Shown here one piece after another: positions 1 to 5,140 of a stretch of DNA of 5,140 bases. The position numbers and the translations under genes are program-made. Every line of letters begins with the position of its first letter. The first letter of the stretch is position 1. The stretch lies in assembly GCA_017538465.1 (NCBI GenBank), contig JAFYIW010000349.1:1-5140 (forward strand). The letters are read 5' to 3'. Under the pieces are notes generated by a model. It was not told where the DNA came from and ran no database searches. It saw only the letters and a list, made by a program, of their open reading frames with translations. Source of the stretch: Victivallales bacterium. Lineage in GTDB: Bacteria; Verrucomicrobiota; Lentisphaeria; Oligosphaerales; Oligosphaeraceae.

Positions 1-46
1 AAAACGCGCGGAATGGATCCGTGAAAACGGGCAACACTTTTAACAT
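1..46 (-). CDS. Possible 5' end of a minus-strand gene running off the left edge (unresolved)
   Basis: An ATG at 46-44 opens a minus-strand frame reading MLKVLPVFTDPFRAF up to the window edge, with no stop. It is preceded by a purine run containing GGGGGAG that ends 5 nt before the ATG, which is a good Shine-Dalgarno spacing. It would be co-directional with the three firm genes, lying downstream of the pseudopilin terminator. I see no convincing promoter for it, and none of the other genes here shows a Shine-Dalgarno sequence, so the purine run could be chance. Only 15 codons are visible and I recognise no family. It competes with a plus-strand reading of the same bases; at most one is likely to be real. 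Confidence 0.27.
   Translation of the reverse strand, partial: MLKVLPVFTDPFRAF
2..43 (+). CDS. Possible 3' end of a plus-strand gene entering from the left (unresolved)
   Basis: Plus-strand frame 2 is open from the edge and reads KRAEWIRENGQHF, then stops at TAA 41-43. The charged, helix-like composition is what a real C-terminus could look like. A plus-strand hairpin followed by T5 further right (222-257) would fit a gene converging on the pseudopilin unit. Plus-strand frame 3 is also open, to TAA at 123-125, and ends in VLQVDDIIPLKIGYVP, but it uses codons such as ATA, AGA and TTA that look unlike the firm genes here. With so few codons neither frame can be assigned to a family. The overlapping minus-strand start is an equally serious alternative. 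Confidence 0.25.
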   Translation, partial: KRAEWIRENGQHF

Positions 47-150
47 AGCAACTCCCCCCTTCGCCTACAGATTTGTTCTCCAAGTTGACGATATAATTCC
101 CTTAAAAATAGGCTATGTTCCCTAAGAGGGTCCCTAATCAAGGCTTTTCA

Positions 151-179
151 GCCGCGAGGCGGCAAACGCACGGAGTGCG
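151..179. repeat. Two tandem perfect mini-hairpins
   Basis: GCCGC-gag-GCGGC (151-163) is followed after AAA by CGCAC-gga-GTGCG (167-179). Each is a perfect 5-bp GC-rich stem with a 3-nt loop, and they lie 3 nt apart. The stems are short, but two in a row with the same geometry in non-coding DNA is unlikely to be random. This is the kind of structure found in REP-like dispersed repeats. No T-run follows, so neither looks like an intrinsic terminator. Confidence 0.5.
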
Positions 180-217
180 CGACCATGCGTAACCACCGGG
201 ACAGAGGCGGGGTCTTC

Positions 218-242
218 TTTCGCGCTTTTCGCGTGTTTCGCG
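218..242. repeat. TTTCGCG tandem repeat, 9-bp period, three copies
   Basis: TTTCGCG starts at 218, 227 and 236, with two variable bases between copies (CT, TG). The period is exact. On the minus strand the unit reads CGCGAAA. The array overlaps the hairpin-plus-T5 structure just to the right. It resembles, from memory, short CGCGAAA-type intergenic repeats seen in other environmental bacterial genomes, but I could not verify that link. Confidence 0.6.
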
Positions 243-257
243 GGAAATGCGCTTTTT
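222..257 (+). terminator. Possible weak intrinsic terminator, plus strand
   Basis: GCGC (222-225) pairs with GCGC (249-252), TTTC (227-230) with GAAA (244-247), and CG (232-233) with CG (241-242). There are two single mismatches and a 7-nt loop, and TTTTT follows directly at 253-257. The polarity suits a plus-strand transcript arriving from the left edge. The stem is interrupted, and half of it is built from the TTTCGCG repeat, so it could be a by-product of that repeat. Confidence 0.3.
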
Positions 258-296
258 ACACCTGATGTTTTACCGGACAGCAATGATTATTCCTAC

Positions 297-333
297 AAAA
301 AAAGTCCCGGAATTCCAGTGGAATCCGGGACTT
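297..333 (-). terminator. Strong intrinsic terminator of the pseudopilin gene
   Basis: AAGTCCCGGAATTCC (302-316) and GGAATCCGGGACTT (320-333) form a 14-bp stem with one bulged A and a 3-nt loop. Read on the minus strand the hairpin runs straight into seven Ts (complement of the A-run 297-303). It begins about 35 bp past the pseudopilin stop codon, on the right strand and at a typical distance. In the plus direction the hairpin is followed only by GCTTTATTTAAT, so any activity that way would be weak. Confidence 0.92.
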
Positions 334-367
334 GCTTTATTTAATCAATGAACAGACCGCTTGGGCG

Positions 368-1198
368 TCAGGGGACATAGGTCACCGAACGCCGGTTGCC
401 GCCGTATTTGTCATAGTAGTAGGCCTGTCCGTGGCCATTGCCAAAGCATCCATAGGTGTATTTGCCGACGGCCTTGCGCTCGGCGGATGCCAGCTGGACG
501 TATTGCTGTCCGCTGGTGATGGGCGCCACGTGTCCGTCAATGAAGCTGAAGGGCGTTCCGTTGCCGTGGGAGCCAATGACGTGGTGGATGACTCCCCAGG
601 CCGGCGCGGTGCCGCAGCCGGTGTAGGTCTGGCCGTCATTGCGCCAGGCATCGCCGAACATCCAGTATTGGGCGGGACGGCGGATCTTTCCGACAAAGAG
701 GAACTTGGACTTGTTGTTGTCCCCGCCCTGACTGGCATACCAGTTGCCCCACGGGTTATTGATTTGGAAACTAGTAAGCCATTCGTCATCATAGTTCTTG
801 CTGTTGCCGACCACCACGCCGTAGCAGGTGTTCTGCTCACGGGGCTTGTCATCCGGACACCAGGCGTACTTGACGCGCTGATAAAGCCACGTGTTTTGCG
901 ACCCCGCCCAGACGTTGGAGTCATTGCATCCGGGGTTGCCGACCAGTTCGGGGAAGACGCCTGTCGCGCAGTTTGCCCAGACCCAGGAGGCCTGGTCGGC
1001 GCACTGGATGGTCCAGTAGTCGTTGGAGTCAACACCGTAGGCGACAAAGGAGAGCATGACCTGCTTGAGGTTGTTGGTGCAGGAGACGCCGCGGGCTTTT
1101 TCGCGTGCCTTGGCAAGTGCAGGCAAGAGCATGGAGGCCAGAATCGCAATAATGGCGATCACGACGAGCAATTCAATGAGGGTAAAGGATTTTTTCAT
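368..1198 (-). CDS. Type II secretion/type IV pilus-like pseudopilin, H-X9-DG family
   Basis: A 276-residue protein starting MKKSFTLIEL, a class III (prepilin-type) signal: two lysines, predicted peptidase cleavage between S4 and F5, and Glu at +5 of the mature chain (E9). Ser at -1 replaces the usual Gly, a variation I recall as common in Lentisphaerota. Residues 5-27 form the hydrophobic helix, followed by LLPALAKAREKAR, C40 and NNLKQ, the signature of the expanded PVC pseudopilin family (DUF1559/SBP_bac_10-like annotations). The motif H211-X9-D221-G222 near the C-terminus confirms the family. About 54 residues follow it, ending in a Gly/Tyr-rich tail (245-276). There are eight cysteines, an even number compatible with disulfides outside the cytoplasm. 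The product is expected to be inserted in the inner membrane, processed by a prepilin peptidase, and to work in secretion or surface assembly; the exact role of these abundant copies is unknown. It has its own promoter and terminator. No Shine-Dalgarno precedes the ATG, which is fixed by the KK-FTLIE motif at residues 2-9. Confidence 0.95.
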   Translation of the reverse strand: MKKSFTLIELLVVIAIIAILASMLLPALAKAREKARGVSCTNNLKQVMLSFVAYGVDSNDYWTIQCADQASWVWANCATGVFPELVGNPGCNDSNVWAGSQNTWLYQRVKYAWCPDDKPREQNTCYGVVVGNSKNYDDEWLTSFQINNPWGNWYASQGGDNNKSKFLFVGKIRRPAQYWMFGDAWRNDGQTYTGCGTAPAWGVIHHVIGSHGNGTPFSFIDGHVAPITSGQQYVQLASAERKAVGKYTYGCFGNGHGQAYYYDKYGGNRRSVTYVP

Positions 1199-1253
1199 GG
1201 AGTTCTGGAATGAAAGATTGAGGCAGGGGAGAGGGGGACGAGGTTATTGTTAT
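1199..1253 (-). promoter_or_regulatory. Pyrimidine-rich leader of the pseudopilin gene, no Shine-Dalgarno
   Basis: From the predicted transcription start (about 1253) to the ATG the leader is roughly 55 nt. On the transcribed strand it is pyrimidine-rich, above all at 1243-1221, where only two bases are purines. There is no GGAG-like sequence before the ATG. The downstream end is anchored by the unmistakable pseudopilin N-terminus, so a mis-called start does not explain the missing site. Initiation probably depends on something other than anti-Shine-Dalgarno pairing. Confidence 0.55.
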
Positions 1254-1275
1254 ATCTTAATTATAAGCAATATCC
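1242..1275. promoter_or_regulatory. AT-rich imperfect dyad overlapping the -10 region
   Basis: Arms 1242-1254 (GGTTATTGTTATA) and 1262-1275 (TATAAGCAATATCC) pair over 12 positions with one mismatch (1244/1273), one bulged G (1267) and a 7-nt loop. The dyad covers the -10 box (1260-1265) and the predicted transcription start. It could be an operator for a repressor. Alternatively it is a weak terminator for the gene upstream, but it is AT-rich and lacks a T-run, which makes that less likely. Confidence 0.4.
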
Positions 1276-1287
1276 CGCTTTTTTCAA
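1260..1287 (-). promoter_or_regulatory. Sigma70-type promoter of the pseudopilin gene
   Basis: On the minus strand, TTGAAA (1287-1282; 5 of 6 to consensus TTGACA) is followed after 16 bp by a perfect TATAAT (1265-1260). Transcription would start near 1253, about 55 nt before the pseudopilin ATG. It sits in the only clearly AT-rich part of the gap between the two genes, immediately after the stop codon of the upstream gene. This is the best promoter match I noticed in the window. Confidence 0.75.
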
Positions 1288-1318
1288 GAAGGTAGCCAAA
1301 CAATTTGAGACGAGTGTG

Positions 1319-2962
1319 TCAATCGGCAATCTCCCATCCGCCGGTGAACCATCCGCTGGCACGGGGAGATGGCTCTCCGGGCAGGAAAAGCAGGTAGTCT
1401 CCCTGGGTGGCCAGGGAAGAGAAAAGCGGCTGCCAAGCGGCGGGAATGTCCGCAGGATTGTCCGCCAAGACGATGAGCGCGAGTTTTCCAGGGACGAAAA
1501 GGCTGGCAGGGTAAAGGGTCAAGCAGCAAAGTTTTTGGGTGTCTTGCTCAAAGTCCTCTTCGGGGCGGGGGTTACGGAGGTAGATGTCGCGGAGGAATTC
1601 GGGATGGTCATCCAGAAGGTTGTTGACAAGGTGATTCTCGCGGGGGCCGCCAAACAGGATCAGGTGATGTCCTTTCAAGGTTTCCGGGGTACATGCGCCA
1701 TCTGTCATCACAACCACGTTCTGTCCGGTGAGCTGATGCCATTGATTGGCGAAGGCCTGTGCGCTTTGCTGCCATTTAGTGGCGTTTTCCGTATCGGCTG
1801 TGCCAGTGACAATCAGGAAAGGCTCTTGAAGAACACGTGCAATCGGCCCCTCGCAGACGGCGGTTTTGCAATTTTCAGGTGGCTGGGCGGAGTCAGGTTG
1901 CCAAAGGCCGTCCTTTTTGCGGAGCACACACCATTCCGGGTCAATCGCCTTGGTGGCGAGGTCAAGGTTTTGCCCATCCACCATGAGACTGAAGGTGCAG
2001 ACTCCTGCGAAATCCCTCCAAGTTCGCCGAATGGCGAAGGCATTGAGATTGCTGGTTTGGATGATGACTTGCGCCAAGGTGGGGGGGATGCCGAGTTCAT
2101 ACTTTGCGGAGAAGATGGCGGGGTCGTCGTACTTTCCCAGACCCTCGGCGCGGAGCCACCATGCTTCGCCGTTTGAAATGGAATCGGTCTGCCAGTGGAT
2201 CTCGTCATGATACGCAGGCAGGAGCATGCTGAGGTGGGAAAGCATTTCCGGCAGTGGGGAAGATGGATGAGCGACAGGAGATTCATACATGGGAATCCTT
2301 AGCCGATGGTGGACTTGAAGCTCGTCGTATAGCTCGCGCAGGGAGGCGTTTGGCAGTGGCAGACGACTGGTGTCGAGGCAGAACTCGAGATTGTGCAAAT
2401 TGTCTAACGGGAGGTCTTTCCAGGCTCCCTGCACGGGGTTTTGGGTGAACTGCAGGACTGCCGCGCTGAAACGGCTGGCGTGACGGGCGGCGAAGTCCAG
2501 TCCGGCGAGGTCGGCGGTGACGAGAAAGATTCTGTCTTCGTCAATGTGATATTCTTTTTGCAATGCGGCGAGTTGATTCAATGCGTTCGCCTCGGAGAGG
2601 GATGCCTTCAACGGCGTCTCGGTCTGTGCGGCAAATGAGGCAAGGATGGCCTGGCCTGGCTGAAGATTCACCAACTGTGGTTCGCTGGTGGCATACTCAA
2701 AGACCACGGGGTAAGATAGCTCGGGTTGGTAATCTGGCGGTAAAACAACGCTCCAGCGGACGTCTTCTTTCACAGGAGCCTCTGACGCTGCCGTGGCAGC
2801 GGGGACGGCAGCGGGTGGCATCCCGTCGGAAGGGGGCTCGTTGGGCTGTTGCGAAGCCAAGCGATGTCCAGTGAAGACGGCACAGATGCTAATGCACATC
2901 AGCACGGTTATGCCAAGTGCGGCAAGGAGCAGATACCAGGAGTGATTGTGAGAGTCGGACAT
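1319..2962 (-). CDS. Membrane-anchored alpha/beta-hydrolase-like protein, probably catalytically degenerate
   Basis: A 547-residue protein. Residues 8-30 are a strongly hydrophobic segment with no lipobox, taken as a signal anchor, followed by a Pro/Ala-rich linker (about 39-64). WSVVLPPDYQPELSYPVVFEY (70-90) resembles the first strands of serine esterases (Y.vylP.dYdp.k.yPlvv). HIDEDRIFLVTADLAG (139-154) aligns with the nucleophile elbow, where Ri.LtGhSmGG is expected, but the serine is Asp151 and the first Gly is Thr149. The C-terminal part carries EGPIARVLQEPFLIVTGT (371-388) and HLILFGGPRENHLVNNLL (433-450). I recall these from the C-terminal region of large 'prolyl oligopeptidase family serine peptidases' of Planctomycetota, Lentisphaerota and Bacteroidota. 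H232 could be the equivalent of the catalytic His. The expected site is outside the cytoplasm, attached to the membrane. It lies 71 bp after the DUF4838 gene on the same strand, so the two are probably co-transcribed. No Shine-Dalgarno is visible, and no nearer alternative start exists. The coding frame is solid; the family is likely; the function is inferred. Confidence 0.85.
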   Translation of the reverse strand: MSDSHNHSWYLLLAALGITVLMCISICAVFTGHRLASQQPNEPPSDGMPPAAVPAATAASEAPVKEDVRWSVVLPPDYQPELSYPVVFEYATSEPQLVNLQPGQAILASFAAQTETPLKASLSEANALNQLAALQKEYHIDEDRIFLVTADLAGLDFAARHASRFSAAVLQFTQNPVQGAWKDLPLDNLHNLEFCLDTSRLPLPNASLRELYDELQVHHRLRIPMYESPVAHPSSPLPEMLSHLSMLLPAYHDEIHWQTDSISNGEAWWLRAEGLGKYDDPAIFSAKYELGIPPTLAQVIIQTSNLNAFAIRRTWRDFAGVCTFSLMVDGQNLDLATKAIDPEWCVLRKKDGLWQPDSAQPPENCKTAVCEGPIARVLQEPFLIVTGTADTENATKWQQSAQAFANQWHQLTGQNVVVMTDGACTPETLKGHHLILFGGPRENHLVNNLLDDHPEFLRDIYLRNPRPEEDFEQDTQKLCCLTLYPASLFVPGKLALIVLADNPADIPAAWQPLFSSLATQGDYLLFLPGEPSPRASGWFTGGWEIAD

Positions 2963-3033
2963 TGTGGAAGAAGACTGGTGGATGGGGTGGCAGCCGTGGT
3001 GCCTCGGCCGAACCTAGAAAATGAATTGCCGGG
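2963..3033 (-). other. Short intra-operon gap, no promoter or terminator seen
   Basis: These 71 bp separate the TAA of the DUF4838 gene from the ATG of the hydrolase-like gene. I see no -10/-35 pair, no GC-rich hairpin with a T-run and no Shine-Dalgarno sequence before the ATG (the last bases on the minus strand are CTTCTTCCACA). The absence of signals supports co-transcription of the two genes. Confidence 0.5.
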
Positions 3034-5140
3034 TTAAGGCTGGTATTCCTCGATGGCCTCCACGGGGTTTCCGTCCTGGTCCTGGGGACGGATGACGATG
3101 AGACGGTCGATCCAGATGGACTCGACATTGTCGTTGACGACTGGCGCGCAATAGACATACTGCGCCTTGCCGAGATTGCTCACGCCGAGTTTGACCAGCT
3201 TGTACTCCTCGCCCGCGATTTCAGCGGCGGTGAAGGTGACTGGCTCTGGTCCCGCAGGGTAGTTTCCGCAGGTCATGGCGTCGCCTACGGCTTGACATCC
3301 AGGCTTGAGCTGGCAGCGCACTGTGAGGTAGAGCTCGAAGGTTCCCGTAGGGAGACGTGACATCTGCAAATACCACTCGTTGTGGACATTGGGCATTCGG
3401 ACAGCCTTTCCACCAACGGCGGCCGGGTCTTCGCAGAGGGCGATGGTGGTCTGAGATTCGCCGTAGAGCTGTCCGATGGTCTCGGCGTTCCACCCCCACC
3501 ACTTTTCGTCGTCCGGCAGTCCTTTCGGTTGTTCGCCTTCTGTGAGCCAAGTGATATGCACTTCTCCGCTGGTAGTGGTTCGGCGGTTGGCGAGCCACTG
3601 GGTGGTTGGCAGGCCCATGCTTTCCTGAAGGTCCTTCGCATTAGCGAGGGCGAGATACTTTTCGCAGAAGTCCAGAAGTTTCTCGGAATCGACCTGACGA
3701 AGCTGCGGGAGACGTTTGTCTGGTTCGGGAACGAACAGGTCTTGGTGATCCAGGAGGTCCATCGTGATGGGCAGGGCGGCGATCGCCATCCGCGGTCCGT
3801 AAACCGGGTCGTCGGCGAATTTCTCCACTCCTGCGAAGACCTCCGACCAGATTTGGACGCGTTCGGCGTCGCCAAGCCATTTGTCGGTGTTATACGGATA
3901 GCAATTGTCCAGGCAATCCGGATGTCGTGCGGAGGCGGCGGTCACGCCGTCCAGGTAGGCATAGACGTATGGTGCGGCGGGGCCGTAGTGATGGTCCACG
4001 AATTCATGAATCAACGCCTGTCCATCCAGGTCGGGGTTCCACAGCAGTCGGCTGACGACGTAGGTGCGCAGATCGGTGAGGTCGGCGGCTCGTCCGCAAT
4101 GGTTGAAGGAGCCCTGCTCGAAGACCGAGATGGCGTTGTTGTCGCGGAAGAATCGCAGGTCTTCATCCAGGAAAGTCCAGTTCGGGTGGGGCAGGTAGTA
4201 TCTGGCGAAGTCGGTGACGTAGTTCCAGATCATGGTGTGCTTGGCGATGGGCTGCCAGGCCTGCAGTTCCTCGGCAAGGACTTGGTTTCGCGGGGAGTCC
4301 ACGGGGGCGAGTGCGGCGGCCTCGATGGTGCAGTAGCGGATGGCCACATTGTCCAGCGGGCGGATGGTCTTGGGGGGCTGGCGGGTGTAAACGTATGCGA
4401 GGGTCTCGACGAAGACCCCGGGGAATTCCTCGGCGACCATGGCGGCGACCTCGTTCACGCAGTCCAGGAGCAGGTCGGTCTCGTTGCCGTGTTCCTTGAT
4501 GAACTTTTTGCACTCCGGACATTGGCAGGGATGATGGTTGTCATTCTGCGAGACGGAGATGAAGTGGCTTTCTGGATGCGCCTTGATTTGTTCGCGAACG
4601 ACTTTGATGAGTTCTTGGCGCATCTCGTGGTTGGTGAGGCACATCTGGAACTGTGGGCCGCCCAGACGAATGCCTTTCTGCATGGAATACCATTCCGGAT
4701 GGTCCTTGTAATATTTTTCGACGGGGAGGAACTGGGCGAGGGTGTGGCACCAGCCAATCAAGCCGTCATAGCCGCCCCATTCCGCATCGGATGGGCAATA
4801 AAAATAGTTGTTGCGCATCTTGGCGGCAAAGGCCTGGTGGTCGTTATTGATGGTCGTATAGGCGGCGGAGCGCTGCATGAAAACTGGCGCATAGCGATAG
4901 AAAGTGCCCTCGGGCGGCAGGCGGAAAGGCGATTGGGCGGGCACCAGTTCGTCATCGGCGGTGAAAAAACGCACGCCATATTCCCGTTCCAGGAACTCAT
5001 AGACGGCATAGAGGGTGCCGCGCGGGACGTCGCCAGCCAGCCAGGCCTCGCCGTCCTTTATGCAATACAGCACTTCGTCGGCCCGCAATTCGTCCCAGCC
5101 TTTAAGTCCGAAGGCCGTCAGTGCTTCAGGAGTCTGGCCC
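3034..5140 (-). CDS. DUF4838 domain protein (glycosidase-like), 5' end outside the window
   Basis: The frame stays open to the right edge: GQTPEALTAFGLKGWDE precedes a TTG at 5088-5086 that a gene finder might take as the start, so the true start is off-window. Numbering visible residues from 5139: RGTLYAVYEFLE then YGVRFF (40-59) is the conserved end of the N-terminal domain that resembles those of GH20/GH67 enzymes. DUF4838 (PF16126) follows: GWCHT (129-133), a QMCLTN core, SVSQND (195-200), C205-x-C207-x2-C210, LAYVYTRQPP (247-256), IRYCTIEA (267-274), WNYVTDFARYYLPHPN (305-320), FEQGSF (340-345) and LLWNPD (365-370). These fit a TIM-barrel-like fold. Residues about 525-685 look beta-rich, like a galactose-binding or carbohydrate-binding module. 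DUF4838 proteins sit in polysaccharide-degradation loci and are presumed to act on glycans outside the cytoplasm; no substrate is established that I know of. It is the first visible gene of a probable operon with the anchored hydrolase-like protein. Confidence 0.95.
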   Translation of the reverse strand, partial: GQTPEALTAFGLKGWDELRADEVLYCIKDGEAWLAGDVPRGTLYAVYEFLEREYGVRFFTADDELVPAQSPFRLPPEGTFYRYAPVFMQRSAAYTTINNDHQAFAAKMRNNYFYCPSDAEWGGYDGLIGWCHTLAQFLPVEKYYKDHPEWYSMQKGIRLGGPQFQMCLTNHEMRQELIKVVREQIKAHPESHFISVSQNDNHHPCQCPECKKFIKEHGNETDLLLDCVNEVAAMVAEEFPGVFVETLAYVYTRQPPKTIRPLDNVAIRYCTIEAAALAPVDSPRNQVLAEELQAWQPIAKHTMIWNYVTDFARYYLPHPNWTFLDEDLRFFRDNNAISVFEQGSFNHCGRAADLTDLRTYVVSRLLWNPDLDGQALIHEFVDHHYGPAAPYVYAYLDGVTAASARHPDCLDNCYPYNTDKWLGDAERVQIWSEVFAGVEKFADDPVYGPRMAIAALPITMDLLDHQDLFVPEPDKRLPQLRQVDSEKLLDFCEKYLALANAKDLQESMGLPTTQWLANRRTTTSGEVHITWLTEGEQPKGLPDDEKWWGWNAETIGQLYGESQTTIALCEDPAAVGGKAVRMPNVHNEWYLQMSRLPTGTFELYLTVRCQLKPGCQAVGDAMTCGNYPAGPEPVTFTAAEIAGEEYKLVKLGVSNLGKAQYVYCAPVVNDNVESIWIDRLIVIRPQDQDGNPVEAIEEYQP

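Larger units (their letters stand above)
47..296. other. Intergenic block with short hairpins and repeats, no convincing gene
   Basis: No protein-like reading frame of useful length runs through this stretch apart from the doubtful edge readings. What it holds: a TCCCTAA direct repeat at 119-125 and 131-137, with the small inverted repeat CCCT/AGGG at 120-130; two tandem perfect mini-hairpins at 151-163 and 167-179; three TTTCGCG copies with a 9-bp period at 218-242; and an imperfect hairpin plus T5 at 222-257. TATAAT occurs at 92-97 but has no acceptable -35 at normal spacing. The left part (about 40-120) is visibly AT-richer than the rest. The dense small dyads suggest a dispersed intergenic repeat or a degraded mobile sequence rather than a gene. 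Confidence 0.6.

Noticed and set aside
85..119. Plus-strand promoter from TTGACG (85-90) or TATAAT (92-97)
   Set aside because: TTGACG has no -10 at 15-19 bp spacing, and TATAAT has no recognisable -35 at the right distance; there is also no plus-strand gene to the right for it to drive.
332..1213. Long plus-strand open frame (293 codons) opposite the pseudopilin
   Set aside because: It is the antisense of a gene with an unmistakable prepilin motif, starts inside the terminator hairpin, and has no domain-like sequence. GC-rich coding strands often leave such open antisense frames.
1247..2176. Plus-strand open frame (309 codons) with a purine-rich stretch before a TTG
   Set aside because: It lies opposite the hydrolase-like gene, whose sequence shows clear family patterns. 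The purine run is simply the complement of the pyrimidine-rich pseudopilin leader.
2878..2900. Lipoprotein signal in the hydrolase-like protein
   Set aside because: The residues before C23 and C27 are Met and Ile, which do not fit a lipobox (Gly/Ala/Ser needed at -1).
3221..3875. Additional minus-strand frames inside the DUF4838 gene
   Set aside because: They are Arg/Ser/Pro-rich out-of-frame translations with no family features, overlapping a well-supported coding frame.
5086..5088. TTG as the start of the DUF4838 gene
   Set aside because: The same frame continues without a stop to the window edge with protein-like sequence, and DUF4838 proteins have further N-terminal sequence before the RGTLYAVYEFLE motif.
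1..5140. CRISPR array, tRNA or rRNA gene, insertion sequence with transposase
   Set aside because: No regularly spaced repeats of CRISPR size, no cloverleaf or rRNA-like sequence and no transposase-like protein were seen on either strand.

Overview
The window looks like part of a carbohydrate-processing locus from a PVC-superphylum bacterium, most probably a member of the Lentisphaerota (Victivallis-like). Two things point there. One gene encodes a pseudopilin with the signature that is hugely expanded in that phylum and its relatives (FTLIELLVVIAIIAILA, then LLPAL.KAREKAR, a Cys, NLKQ, and a C-terminal H-X9-DG motif). Another encodes a large DUF4838 protein, a glycosidase-like family common in Lentisphaerota, Planctomycetota and Bacteroidota. 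This assignment rests on remembered family signatures, not on a search.

Layout, in the direction of transcription (all three firm genes are on the minus strand, so right to left): (1) 5140-3034, a DUF4838 protein whose 5' end lies beyond the right edge; (2) after 71 bp, 2962-1319, a membrane-anchored protein related to the alpha/beta-hydrolase (prolyl oligopeptidase/dienelactone hydrolase-like) proteins, whose nucleophile elbow appears to have lost its serine; (3) after 120 bp, 1198-368, the pseudopilin, with its own near-consensus sigma70 promoter (TTGAAA-16-TATAAT, 1260-1287) and a strong intrinsic terminator (297-333). Genes 1 and 2 look like one operon. Gene 3 looks like an independent unit, although no convincing terminator separates it from gene 2, so read-through is possible.

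The left 296 bp hold no convincing complete gene. They contain two short perfect hairpins in tandem, three copies of TTTCGCG at an exact 9-bp period, and an imperfect hairpin followed by T5 on the plus strand. At the very left edge there may be the last 13 codons of a plus-strand gene or the first 15 codons of a minus-strand gene; the sequence does not settle which.

Working model (inference): the DUF4838 protein acts on or binds an extracellular glycan, the anchored hydrolase-like protein works at the cell envelope and may be a non-catalytic partner, and the pseudopilin may contribute to secretion or surface display. The observations most worth checking are the apparent loss of the catalytic serine in gene 2, the AT-rich dyad sitting on the pseudopilin promoter, and the structured intergenic block at the left. 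I did not find firm evidence of a wholly new system.
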